From Gossypium raimondii (taxonomy: Eukaryota; Streptophyta; Magnoliopsida; Malvales; Malvaceae): a stretch of 64,000 nt of DNA. Numbering within the stretch: position 1 is the first letter of the stretch; each line of letters starts with the position of its first letter. Positions 48,891-62,000 of the stretch are shown in pieces. Under the pieces are notes generated by a model. The model was not told where the DNA came from and did no database searches. It saw only the letters and a program-made list of their open reading frames with translations. Location: contig NC_068570.1 in assembly GCF_025698545.1 (NCBI RefSeq), positions 5,518,001-5,582,000 of the forward strand, in the 5' to 3' direction. The position numbers were made by a program, and so were the translations under genes.

Positions 48891-50399
48891 CAAAATCTTA
48901 AATATTCCCAAATGATTAATATACCTTTTAATATTTTTATAAAATATATTAATTTAATAAAAATATTTATTTAAATTAGTAACCCTTTATTGTTGTTTTT
49001 AAGTTATATACATTAAAAAGAAAGTCACTCATAAGCCTACAGTTGTATTATTACAATATTTATCTTAGTTCAATCTTAAATTGTACAACTACAGTACTAT
49101 TATTCATAATGGATCAATGGAAATATAAAAACACCATTCATCACAACATTAAATCATGATTTTGCATTTACCCCATCACCATTATTTCAGTACAAATAGC
49201 TCAATGGAAAAAACTACAATATTTCGTTCCAATAAATTTAAAAATTATGACTATTGTTCATGTATTGATGCCATCAAAACATATACTCAATTCCTTCGCA
49301 AACCCTATGGCTTCTTGTGCGAAGATAGCATCAATGCTTACGATGCTAATACTTGATCTTTTGCGGCGTTTTTTTTGTTCAAACGCCTCTAAAAACCTAT
49401 TTTGCATGCTGTAGTACAACCTCCTTCCTTAGGAACAATAAAGCTTACTATGTCTTCCATCGATGAACTTATTAAGGGTTCCTCGAACTATTTAATTCAT
49501 AACAACTTTCAATCATCCTTTCCCCATAAAATTTCCTTGGGCTTTTTTATTCAAGACATGCAAAAATACATTGTATTATACACAATTGTTCCTTATTGAA
49601 ATTATGCATATTTTGCGTTCATGGAAATCTATAATATTTGCATGAACATTTAAAAATTGCATACACATAGGTTAATCTTTTGATAATCTTCAAAATCAAC
49701 ATCATAGCATAATAAAAAAAGGCAACCAAAGTACATGAATTGCACCAATACAACATCATACCATTTAAGCGCAAAAATCATTCAGTTTAACCTCTATCCA
49801 AACAGTAAAAGACCATTTACATAATATATAAGAAAGCAACTGCATATAAAGAACTTGACAACTTGAACATAACATGTAAAATTATAACTAAACCCATAAG
49901 ATTTGATTTCAAGAAAGGTACCAAACAGTGAAAACTGAAAATCACCATGTTATTCAATTCTAACGTTAAACTAGAACGAAGTTTAAATATCATCTAAATA
50001 TTTTTAGACAAGTTTAAGAGAAAATTACATATTAATTATTTATTAGTGTCTGCTCTCTGTAGCACGGTTTTATCTGCCTTTTGGCATATCTTTATCTTGA
50101 TTTTCTTGTTTTGAATTTTCTTATATTGTTTGGCTTGTCAGTTGTCTTTTGTTCTAGATTGTCATAAGTCACTCTCTTCATTGATTTTCCTATCGTTCTT
50201 ACGATGGTGGCTTATGTGGGTTGTTGTTTCAATGTTATAGGTAAGAAATGGAAAGGGGAATAGCGGATATGAGTATAAAGGATGGAGAAGAAGAGGCATG
50301 GCTTCTACTTGGTGAGGTTGAGTCTCAGAAATCAACATATATTTTTTGTTTGGTAGGATGCTTTTTTTACGACAAGTGTGGTTCATTTTCTGACCATGA
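48891..50399. other. Intergenic DNA with a small CACTA-end-like patch
   Basis: At 49360-49418, TTTTGCGGCGTTTTTTTTGT, AAACGCCTCTAAAAACC and GCTGTAGTAC mimic the terminal and subterminal order of the CACTA right end, so a decayed fragment is possible. Short frames at 49156-49356 and 49402-49599 match nothing I know. The rest is AT-rich. Confidence 0.4.
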
Positions 50400-53300
50400 G
50401 AAACACGATGGCTAATTTATGGCACCCTCTCGAGGGGGTCCAGATATTAGATCTAGGGGAAAACTAATTTTTTTTCAAGTTTTTTTAATGATTTAGATAT
50501 TAGCCGAATGATTACTGGAGCTCCTTAGACCTTTAATAACCATCTCTTGGTTATTCATCAACTAAAGGAAGATGAAGATATAATACAAATATCGCTGGTA
50601 TTTTCTAATTTTTGGGTACAGGTGCACGACTTACTACCGGGTTTTTTCACAGTATCAATGGCAAGCCATTTTGGCAATTTTATTGGAAAGTTATTGGAGT
50701 ATGAAACAAAGCAAATAACTCGAGGGTTTAAAATTTTTCTACGTATTCGAGTTCAGTTAGATATTTGAAAGCCGTTGAAACTTAGGAAGAAAATAACGAT
50801 CTCTTCATCAAATTTTATACATGCAAAAATCCTATATAAAAGATTAACCTTTTTTTGTTTATTGTGTGGTTGCTTAGGCCACAGTGATACTTTTTGCCCA
50901 ATACGATTAAATCACGAAATAAATGAGATGGAGTTGGGATGAGATTTGTCATTAAGTGCTCAATTGAGAAAAGCTACAACCGTGAGCAATATCTAACTAA
51001 GGGAGGAAGGAGATGCGGTTTCTTTTTAAAATAATTGTGGCAGACAAATGTTTGGGAAAAATTCAAGGATGAATCAAAGGAAAGAATCATTGTCAAATAT
51101 TAATTCTATATTGGGGATTAATTTGGAGGGCTTTTCAAATAAAAAAATTTCTAATGAGGTGGGCTCCTCCAATTGGTCGGGTTGAGTGTTTATGGAATTT
51201 GAATTGGAAGATAACCCGATTGAGAATGTTGAAGGAAAAAAAGAGAAATTGTTTTGATACATCGATTTCCAATATTTCTAATGCTCATGATTATTAGAGG
51301 CCACTAATGAGCGTGTTACAACTCATATTCAATAGATATCGACTATTGCTAGTGGGCATGTTAACCAAATGAAATGAAAATTCTATGTTGGAATGTTTGT
51401 GGTTTGGGGAGCCTACGGGCAATATGGAGACTTTAGCATATGCTGAAAATATATCGTCCCCAATTTGTCTTCTTTATGGATACAAAGCTTAATGTTGGTT
51501 GTATGGAGAAAGTTCAAAGGAGATGTGGTTTTCATAATAGCTTTGAGGTTACTGCTGATGGTACTCGTAGAGGGTCGAGTCTCGGGTGGAATGACGGGTA
51601 GTTGGTCACGCTTAGAAGCTTTTCTAAGAATCACATTGATATTAAAATTTATGAGTGAAAGAAATCACTATGGATGTTTACAGGTTTTTATGGGGCACCT
51701 AATGTAAGGGACGAAGTTGAAACGTGGAATTTATTACGAACCCTGGGAAGGTGTAGTGATGTACCATGGTTGGTTAGTGGAGGATTACCGAGAGATGAAG
51801 GTATAAGGAAGAGTTTCATAGGGTATTGGAGGACTGCCAATTAGAGGATATATGTTATTCAGGACCTTGGTTTATGTGGGAGACGAGTAATGTGACGGAA
51901 AGAAATATCAGAGAAAGAATTGACAAAGGCATAGCAACATCAAACTGGATACAACTCTTCCTAGATTTTTCATTGCGTCATTTATTATACTCATTCTCTG
52001 ATCATTGCCTCTTATTTATTCAAATGGTGCATGATGATTTAGAAAGAAAAAAAAGACGATTTCGTTTTGAAGCGTGGTGGGCTTTAGAGGATTAGTGTGA
52101 GGGGGGAAATAAGCCAATTATGGGAAGAGAGTTCAGGAGGTTTTATGGATCGACTTTCGACACTTACCTTTGGCATGCAAGTTTGGATTGAAAATACCAA
52201 AATGAAAATGAGTAAAAATATAAAGGTATTAACTAGGAACTTGAGGAGTTGGATGGTCATGATAGATCGAATGAGACATTGGCCGAGCCGATAGATATTA
52301 AACTACAACTTAATAGGGAGATAGAGAAGTAGGAAATATATTGAGAGCAACGGGTTAGAGTGAATTGGTTGAAGATGGAAGACAAAAACACATCTTTTTC
52401 CACATTATGCGTCTCAGTGATGACGCACGAATTGTACATGGGGACTGCAGAGATGGAAGGTGTTCATGGATTTGTTCATGACAATGAGGACTAAAAACCT
52501 TGATTATATGCTATTGGGGGTAATAAGATGCATATCGAACAGAATGAATCAAGGATTGACTGCTGAATATAAAACTGAAGAAATTATGAAGGCATTGAAA
52601 GAGATGAAGCCTACAAAAGCTTCGAAGGCAAATGATTTTCCAATGCTTTTTTACCAGAAATTTTGTCACATCGTTGGTAAAAATACCTGCTTGTTCTACC
52701 TCAACATTCTTAATAGAGGTAATTCTTTGGAAGAGCTTAATAAAATTAATATTGTTTTAATCCCAAAAATTTCTAATCCTACCAATCTTAAGAATTTTTG
52801 TCCTATAAGTCTTTTCATGGTGATTTACAAGATAATTGTTAAAATTATTGCTAATCGTTTCCAAATGGTACTTGACTTATGCATTGATGAAGCGTCAAAC
52901 ACTTTTGTGCGGGGTATGCTTATTATTGATAATGTGTTGCTTGTGTATGAGGTGCTCAATGCATACAAACACAAAATAACAGGGAGAAATGGCTTTTTGT
53001 ATTTGAAATTAGACATGAGTAAAGCCTACGATCGGGTAGAATGACCTTTCTTAAAAGGCATAATGTTGAAAATTGGATTTGCAAGTTCTTTTGTTGAATT
53101 TATACTACATTGCATTAGTTCGGTGTCGTATTCTATTATTATTAACGGTGAATAAGGAATGAACTTTAAACCTTCTAGAGGATTTCGACAAGGTGATCCT
53201 TTAAGCCCTTATTTATTTTTATTGTGCGGAGAAAGTTTATCTGCTCTTATGAGATTAGATAGGCAATAGTGCCTGTTAGAAGGTGCAAAAATATGTCGGA

Positions 53301-54460
53301 GTGCTCCACAATTTCACACCTTACATTCGTTTACGATTGCATCCTTTTTTGTGAGACCACGAAAAGAGATAGGTTAATGTAATCAAAATTATTCTCCGAG
53401 AATATAAAGTTTATTTTAGCCAATGTGTTAATTTTGAGAAGTCCACTGTTTTATTTAGCTCTAATATGATAGAATTGAATAAAATCATCGATCGCATCTG
53501 AAATTCTTAATGTTAGATGCTCTAGAAATCCAGGGAAATATTTGGGTTTATCAAATATGGTGGGTAGAGGTAGGAGATTGGTGTTTCAAGGGTTGAAGGA
53601 TAGGATGAAGAACAAAATCAGTAGTTGGAATAGCAGACACCTTTAACAATGAGGAAATGAGGTTTTTATCAAGTATGTTTTACAAGCAGTTCAAACGTAT
53701 ATGATGCTTTGTTTCTTAATGTCAAAATCTTATGTATGGAATCAAAAAACATCATAGGAAAATTCTAGTGGCAAAAAAGTCAGGGTAAAAGGGGGATTCA
53801 TTGGTGCAAATGGAGGAAGTTGTGCATTCTCGAATAAGATGGGGTACGGGTTTTAGGAGTTTATTAAAGTTTAATGTGTCATTGTTAGCTAAGCAATGGT
53901 GGCGTTTGATACGCAATCTAAATTCTTTACTTGAGTGCATGTTAAAAGCCAAGTATTTTAAGAAGGAGGATTTTTTAAACTCAAAATTAGGTAATCTACC
54001 TTCTTTTACTTGGAAAAGTTTGTGGGATGTAAAGGGTCATTTTAAAAATGGCTCGGTCGGCAGATTGAAGATGGTATGAACGTCTCAGTTTAGGAGGATG
54101 CTTGGAAATGGGGATTTCAAAGTTTAAAATATTGGCAATAATTCAAATTTGAACAATGTAGTAGAACTTATTTATCCTAGTACTAGATTGTGAAAAATAA
54201 AGTTGATAAAGGACACCTTTAATAAAGTAGATGCTAATAGAGTCCTATGTATACCTATGTTGTGCAATTCGCATGAAGATCACATTGTTTGGCATGGAGA
54301 GGCTACAGATGAGGACTCAGTTCGTAGTGGACACAAGTTACTTCTACAAGATTTACAAACTCCTATGGCTACCAATATTCATCCTAATTACAAGTTGTTT
54401 CACAATAGATTATGGAATCTAGACCTACCCTCAAAAAATAAAATTACAAACTGACGAATT
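50400..54460 (+). mobile_element. Second L1-like LINE, heavily decayed
   Basis: ORF1 region (50420-50980): VQVHDLLPGFFTVSMASHFG, RIRVQLDI, then CLLCGCLGHSDTFCP, a CCHC knuckle, as in DUF4283/zf-CCHC_4 proteins. ORF2 starts MKILCWNVCGLGSLRAIW at 51374 (endonuclease). The reverse transcriptase covers about 52460-53400: KLDMSKAYDRVE, then [20 protein letters not shown]. The catalytic FADD box is FVYD here (about 53326-53337). C-terminal LINE motifs follow to about 54460 (GFRSLLKFNVSLLAKQWWRL, LGNLPSFTWKSLWD). Many stops and shifts; long dead. Confidence 0.82.
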
Positions 54461-55310
54461 TGCATAGATGAAACCAAGAGAAGTAAGACCAATGTGAAAG
54501 AAGTATTGCATTACAAGTGGTAGATGAAGTGCCTACTTCCAACACCATTACGATTGAAAAACTTCAAGAAGAAATTGATTTGCTCACATAGAACTTTGAT
54601 AAAAGCTTTTAAGAAGTAGTCAATAAGATTCAAGAAGATTGAGGCTTCCAAAAACAACCCGAAAACCAAAAACAAATGAGTTGTTATCAAATAAGAGACT
54701 GGAAAAGATAATAAAAAATGAACTTAAAGTCATGAGTGAAAAAATAAACTCAAAGTCATGAGTGTCATGGCTATAGTCATATCTAAGATGAGTGTGCTAA
54801 CACTCTGAATAAGAAAAAGAAGTCACTGTCCGTGGCTTGGAGTGATGAAGGTTCCTCCAGTAGCTTTAATTTTGATGAGGATTATTGAAAAAAATTATGT
54901 GACCTTCACAACAAGTGTTGTTTAAGGATTAGATGTGAACACAAACAGAGAGCCAGATGGGGGATCTGAAGAAGAGTTTTTGAATACCTACAAGACCATG
55001 ATTGAAAAATGAGAACAAGTGTGTAATTTGAATGTCAGATTGTTACAAGAAAATAATCAACTAAAGGATGAAATCTCGAGGTTGGTCAAATAGATAGAAG
55101 CCAATGAATCCTTACTTGTTAAAAAGTTGGACAATCCAATGAAGACTCAAAAAGAGTTGACAACAACTAAACTGATGCTTGAGAAATTCAATGTTAGCAG
55201 TGGTAAGTTAGATAAAATTCTTGCCGTTGGAAGGTGAGAACCAGACAAATGAGGCATTGGCTATGTGGACAAAGGAAAAACAATAATGAAAAGTAAACTT
55301 TACTTGGATC
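54461..55310 (+). pseudogene. Copia-type gag fragment (probably SIRE/Maximus branch)
   Basis: The plus strand reads HGYSHI-stop-DECANTLNKKKK and SVAWSDEGSSSSFNFDEDY, the segment just after a CCHC knuckle in copia gag proteins of this branch. Coiled-coil-like Lys/Glu/Leu-rich sequence follows with many stops to about 55300. It abuts the LINE. No pol or LTR was recognised. Confidence 0.5.
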
Positions 55311-55479
55311 AAAACCCAAACATTTAAAAAATTCAAACATCTTTCTTCTTTGATCTTCGATATTGACCATTAGGTCAACTTGGACATAAGATATGTTATT
55401 TTACTTGTCGTTAGGTAGTGATCCATTGTACCGATTATCAAATCTTTACTTAAAGCTTGCTAGTTAAACTTTAAAAAAG

Positions 55480-55650
55480 AAAAAAAATAATAGTCAAGTG
55501 ACTTAAAAAAATATTAAAACAGTTTAGTAACTTAAATAAAGACTTTTGAATAATTCAGTGACTATTTTATAACTTTTTAAAGTTAGATGATCAAAACGTA
55601 AATTTACAAATAATTTAATGATCTTGGATGTTATTTGCCCTAAAAGTAAC
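55480..55650. mobile_element. Single arm of the foldback family seen at 4195-4730
   Basis: CAGTGACTATTTTATAACTT then TTTAAAGTTAGATGA and AAATTTACAAATAATTTA repeat the right arm of the 4.2-kb element almost word for word. The opposite arm is not evident. Confidence 0.58.
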
Positions 55651-55710
55651 ATGACAAATTACAAGTCTACTATTAATTGACGTTAACGGCTAGAAGGAAA
55701 AATCGGAAGA

Positions 55711-55726
55711 AACGCGGGAGCGCAAA
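55711..55726 (+). promoter_or_regulatory. E2F-like site (weak)
   Basis: AACGCGGGAGCGCAAAA has a GCGGGA core and, on the other strand, TTTTGCGC, both one base off the E2F consensus. It lies about 300 bp upstream of the ELG1-like ATG. Confidence 0.35.
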
Positions 55727-55868
55727 ATTTTAAAACTTAAGATTAAATCAATTTTAGTTAATTTTATTAGGCAAAATATTATTTGATTGCAAGTAAATTA
55801 GAATCAAGTAACCTTTTACCACCTCTATACTTGTAAACATGGCGGTAATTTTATTTTTCTTTGACCAC

Positions 55869-55882
55869 ATGGCGCGGGAAGA
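55869..55882 (+). promoter_or_regulatory. E2F-like site upstream of the ELG1-like gene
   Basis: ATGGCGCGGGAAGA contains GGCGCGGGAA, a good match to the E2F core (TTSSCGC and its complement). It is about 135 bp before the ATG, where S-phase promoters often carry such sites. E2F control is an inference. Confidence 0.5.
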
Positions 55883-56015
55883 GAATCCTTGTTCCCTCCA
55901 ACTTTCTCTTTCTATCACACTCGCTGGATCACGTTCGAAAATCCAAAAGCAAAAAGAAAAAAACCCAAATCTTTGAATCTCTCAAAAACCCTAAAGTCCT
56001 AAATTGAGAGATTCT

Positions 56016-59000
56016 ATGGACGATTCAGATGAGAAGAAAGGGCCGGAGGTGGCGATAGTCAATGGCACCGACCGCCCGGAAGGGAGGAGTGTCCGCCGGA
56101 GATTGGTCCAGTCAACATTGTTCCCGCAAAAATCACCAGAAATTGAACCGAAGGTTGATCAGAAGGCTAAGGAAGGTGAGGATGATGATAAAGACGGCGA
56201 AGATGAAGACTTCTGCGGCAGTCAGGGAAAGAAGGGAAGAAGAAGGAAAGGGAAAATGACTCCTCAGAATCGAGCTTCTAAAAAGGTTTAGTTGAGTTAG
56301 TTTAACCTATTAAATAAGGGGAGAAGCTGTTTGATAGTTTTCCTTTAGAATTTTAACGTGGTTTTCTATGGGCAGGCAAAGAGCAAATCGCCCGTGAAGA
56401 CTACACCGAAGAAGAATGGGATGAACAATTTGATGGAGAGCGAAGATATATTAACGCCACAAATCCCTAATTTAAGATTGGAGGCAAAATTGACAGCTGA
56501 GGTTAGTGACTGTCTTAGCATTATTCTGATCTCTCCTTTAAATTTTTGGAAGTTTTAACACGCTTTTTGTTCACCATTACACTATGGATAGTTTGCATTA
56601 GCAGTTTTTTGGCTAATTCTCTCCCCCCCCCCTCGGTTTGGTGTTGATTGAGAATGTTGTTTTAGATGTTGAAGAGCAAATATCAAGTTCTAATGCTGAA
56701 AATTTTTGCTGTAATGCAGTAATATAAAAATAGTTTCAAGTAGAAAAAGATAGGTCTGCGGTGGAATTTAGCTTTTCTTAGCGACATAGGGATGACATGA
56801 ATGACGACGAAGGTAAAAAATCAGGGTTCTAGAGAGAGAAAATAATTGAACTTGGTAGCTGATATTTACTTGATTCTAATTTACTGTAACGAGGATGCTG
56901 AAGGTATTCATAGGTGATGTAGGCTTTGTGCTGCTTGGTTGGAGACCATTGATATGATGAAGCCTTTGGAGCTTAAGTAGTGCCCTGCATAATGTCATTG
57001 GGCAGGAATGTGTCTAATTAAGAGAATAGGAAGAATGATAATCGACCTTCAAAGCTATAGTGAAGAGTTTACTACCTCCCAATTTTCTGGATAATGTTTA
57101 ATTTGAAGACTGTTAGGGTTTTCCTTGCAACACAGGAAACCTCTTTGTTCCATTTTCTGTCTTTCTCCTCTTTTTATGCAACATTTCACCTTCACTACCC
57201 CCTTCTCCCTGGTTTTCCTTGTAATGAGTGCTGCGGTATGGTGTTCACATATTTGGCTGTCTGTACATCAGTTCTTACTACTAGCAAACGGTACCTTAGT
57301 TTAGGTGAAGTTAATTTAACTAGCAACATGAAATACAATATTTGGCATGTAAGTTGTAACTAAAAGGTTTTTTTATGCTTGATCAGGAAAATTCACAAAT
57401 GTTTGCAGGAAGGCAAATTCATCCATTTTTCACATCATGGAAAGCAGGAAAGAGAAGCCAGGAGACTGCTGAAGTAGGGAAAGATGGCACCTTGCTTGAC
57501 TTAAGTAACGAACGCATTAACATTGGTCCTATTCATGTATTTGAAAGAACTCAGGTATGGCATTATTGACTCAACCATGTTTAAATGTACTGTTTTTCCT
57601 TTGTATTGTTGTTTTTGGGTTTTTTTTCTTCTTAATTGAACTTATTTAAATGATCTTTTTTCTGGGATGACACCCAATCTTTTTCATGCAGGATGATCTA
57701 GTTCTTGATTGGAAAGATTGGTCATTTTTTGAGAAAACCTCCTTTGACACTTTTTGCAATCCTGAAGGCCTATTTAAATCAGTTTTTGAAAGTTATGTCG
57801 AGGCATTGTGTATTGACAACTTTCCTGATGTTTCACATTTCTCTAATGCATCATTTGTTCAAAGCAAGCTGTCAGATCAGTGCATTATCGAAGATAATGA
57901 CTTACTGGGAAAACCACCTGCAATACCTGCTGTAATAGTAGATGAGCAATTGGAAAGCTATCAGCTGTTGAAGAGCTCAGAATGGGTATGTGTTGTAATT
58001 TTATTTTCATTGCCTTTTTTTCTTGAAATTTATTTTCAATATTTTCTTTTCTTGTTCTATTAGCTTTTTCTCCTAGACAATAGTAGTCTTAGACAATCAG
58101 CTTCCACCCTGCATATTCCTAAACCCCATTTAAGTGATTACTTAATGTGGAATCTAATGTGTACTTCCTTTACCCATGCTTTTAAAGAAGCGCTACCTGC
58201 CAGTGAACCAAAGGCTTATCTGTTATTCATGGAACTTGAATGTTCTTTGATTTATTTCACTAGAATTTTGTTATTGCCAGGATGGCCAAGTTGATGAACT
58301 TGGTGTCCTTTTTCTATGCAGGTTGATAATGTAGAAAATTCAGAGCTTGAACAAAGTAGACTTCTTCAAGAAAGGTTGAAATTTTGCATATTAAAACTCT
58401 TCTGCCCTTTCTTTAAACTTCATCTGTTATATGCTAGCTTGTGTTTACCTTAATATGTTTGTTATTAGGAATATTTTGCGTTTTTGCGCAATATTTTGCT
58501 CAATATGAGAATCTGGTGTGTTTTTTTAGTTTCAGACACTCTTGAATTCAAAGTATGCAGGATGGAGATGGTATTTAGAAATAGGATTTGCATCTTAACA
58601 ATGATGGTATTTGCTAATCAAATGAAAACAGGCAGTTGGTTCCACAAACTTGTTAAAGTCTTGGTGTTATGGTCAAACTTAGTTGTGCAAACTTCTGAAA
58701 AGGTTATCGTTACTAAAAATAATCTAGTGTATACAGAAAAGTTGGTACTTGCTAGTGAATGGATTCTGCCTCTGTTTATGTCAGTCTGTTATTCTGCTAA
58801 GCAAGTTCCTTTTCATTATGTTCCTGGTTGCAGAATGGTTCCATGTTATCATGATTGCAGTATCCTGCCTGAATCTGATAATAGCTTATGGACTGATAAG
58901 TACCAGCCAAAAAGTGCCACAGAGGTGATATTGTTTGTTCTGAACTACAATGACCTTAAAAGGTGGAGGAGATGTAATATCATACTTCTTATTTTCTTTT

Positions 59001-62000
59001 TCTTTTTCCTCTGCTATTGCTGCTTTTCAGGTTTGTGGTAATATTGAATCAGTGAAGTTTATGAGTGACTGGTTGTTTTTGTGGCGTAAGAGAAGTTTTC
59101 GAGCCATCAAAGCCTCTAATAACATTGATAAACAAAGCTTTCAAGAAGATTCTGATGATGATTTTTGTGCAAGTGGTTCTGATTCAGAAAACATGGATGA
59201 AGAGGATAGCCTGAAGAATGTTCTCTTAGTTACTGGACCAATTGGGGTATATAATTTTTTTGACTAAAGTTAGCACATTCTTATTTTAAAGTTAACCTTT
59301 GTGTCTCTGTTTTTGCAATTCACATAATGAACCATCATGCTTGGGTTTGTATGAATTATTATCTCTATCATGTTTCACTTCATGTTTGGGTTGATAATTT
59401 TTTTCCTCGTATTGGTAGTTGAATTCTTGCTAGCCTTTATTGTGTGTTTCTTGCTTTCAAGGTTCACTGGTATTTTTCTTTTCCTGAAAATGGAACTAGG
59501 AACTTAACATTAAGTTGATTCACTCACAACAGTAATTGTAGTTAGATCTGCAAAGATTTCAGCCTTGTGATTGTATAAGGTTTATGGGAAATCTCTTGCT
59601 TATACTTATTCTTTTTCTAAAAGGGTTGCTTTGTTGGAGAGTGTTCTGTATTTTCTTTTTTCAAAATATGTTAGGTACATATGTGTTTGGTTTCTATTGT
59701 TAGTTAAAGGTATTTTTTCCTTTTGTTGCAGAGTGGGAAGTCTGCAGCTATCCATGCTTGTGCGGAGGAACAAGGATTTAAAATTCTGGAGGTTGCCACT
59801 GAACTTTTAGATTCTTGTTGGAAAGATTTACATTTTTTTATCCTCCAGCATTAGTTGTGGCCAACCAATATCCCAATGGTGTTTATCCTGGCATGAAAAT
59901 GCATATAAGCATTAAGTTTTCCTGGTAGAGTATTAGGAGTTATATCTGAAGTAAATGAGCTCCGCTTGTTATGAAGTTAAGGTTCTAGGTTGAGTTCATA
60001 AAGTTTGCTAGTCTAAGTGCTAGTAGTTGTTAAGACGTGTCTTGCAACTGAAAGCAAAGATTCATCTCTCCATTATTTCTAAATCATTGGAAATCTAGGT
60101 GAGCTTTTGAACCCATCAAACACTTCTATCAGGGGAATATCAAAGTGCCGGACATGCTCCGACACAGTGAATACATGCCGGGTCACTTCAAAAATATAAA
60201 AATAAAAATAAAAATAAAATTGGAAACAGTCAAAGACACTCAGACATGTGATGGTTTTTTTCTTTTGCATTTTTCTACCCAATATGGAATCAAGAATGAG
60301 TGATTTGGTTCCAATGGTTTCCTAAGGTTCAAGTTTTTAAATTAAAAAAAAATTAAAAAAGAAATAAAAGTGTATTTGCATGTAATATTTATTGAAAATT
60401 ATCAAATTTACATTTTTATTGTATATTATGATATAAAAATATTTTTTATTGCTGTCATGCCATATTTATGTATTACTTTTTAAAGCAATTCTCTTGTCAT
60501 GTCTTAGCTGTATTATATGCCCCTGCTTTTTGCTTTGGACTTATATTTGTACTTTGAGTGTTTTGGAGGATTTCGACCAGAAGTGATATAGGTTCATGAT
60601 TATAAACCAGTTTACGTGTCCAGTACCTTCAAAACATGCTGCAAGTAAATATATGTTGCTTTTGATATCGACTTTATTCTAAGGCTTGTATTTGCCACTT
60701 CTAAAGAATAATTTGCATAAGACTGAATACTGAAATTTTCTGTCAGTTGGAGAACTATGCAAGTTTCTTCTGTTTTTCTCTTTCTTTGTATCATTATTCA
60801 TCTTAAAAGGTAGAAAGATGATAAAATTACTGTCCTTTCCATTCCAGTATAGTTTAGTTACATTCCTTTGTAATTACAAGGCATCATTAATGCAGTCATT
60901 CAAATTAATATTAATTCAGTCAATCTTTAGTGTTTGTAATTTAATAATATAACAATTCATTGTGTAAAAGTTGAATGCTTCTGATCTATTGTTTTGTTAG
61001 TCCAATGCATCAGACTGTCGAAATGGGGCTGTGGTGAAGCAAAAATTTGGAGAGGCTTTAGAATCACATTTCCTTACAGGGTTGGTGACTCTGTCTTCAG
61101 CATCGCTCTTACACTTCCTTCTTATGATGATTCTATTGCCCATTGAAGCATCTAGCAGAAAAGCTTTACTAATGTAATTCTGTCCTAAACTGTATACTTG
61201 TTGCAGGTCAATAGAAAATCTTGTAGATTCACCTAGCAAGCATGTGATGAAATCTGCAGGACCTTTATCTAAAGGTGAAGCAGTGAAAGAATTTGATAAG
61301 GAGGTGGAATTTATACCAATATCAGATGAGGAAGATTCATCAGGGCCTCATGGTGCATCTGGAAAACATGTCTGTAATGATCGTGAAACCGGATTTGGTC
61401 AAGATAAAGTTGGGTCTTTGATTCTCTTTGAGGATGTGGATATCAGTTTTCCTGAAGATCGTGGTTTTCTTGCTGCTATACAAAAAATTGCTGAAAAAGC
61501 AAGAGGGCCTGTGATACTGACTAGTAATAGTAAGATGGCTTTATGGTTGAAACAATTTGATATTTCTTGACTCTTTATAACTTGGATGTATTTCCTTTTA
61601 ACTCCATGTTTTGGTGGTAATTCTCAGGTAACAATCTTGTTCTGCCAGACAACTTGGACAGGCTAGAGTTATGTTTCACCATGCCATCACGAGAAGAGCT
61701 GCTTAACCATCTTAATATGGTATAAACTTCAGTGCTTTCTTTGAACTCTTTCACCTAGCAAAGTTCTTTATCTATTCATGTTTATCTTATCTTTATGCGA
61801 CAGGTCTGTGCAGCTGAGAAAGCCATCATTCAACCGTATTTACTAGAGCAATTAATTAAATGTTGTCAGGGTGATATCCGGAAAACCATTATGCATCTCC
61901 AATTTTGGTGCCAGAGCAAAAAATATCAAAAAGGTTAATAACAGGACACAGCCTTGTTTGTGCAGTACATTTATTCTGTTTCTGAAATTTACATGGTATG

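Noticed and set aside
56004..56015. Earlier start of the ELG1-like protein at 56004
   Set aside because: That codon is TTG, not ATG. The first ATG of the frame is 56016, and plant nuclear genes rarely start at TTG.
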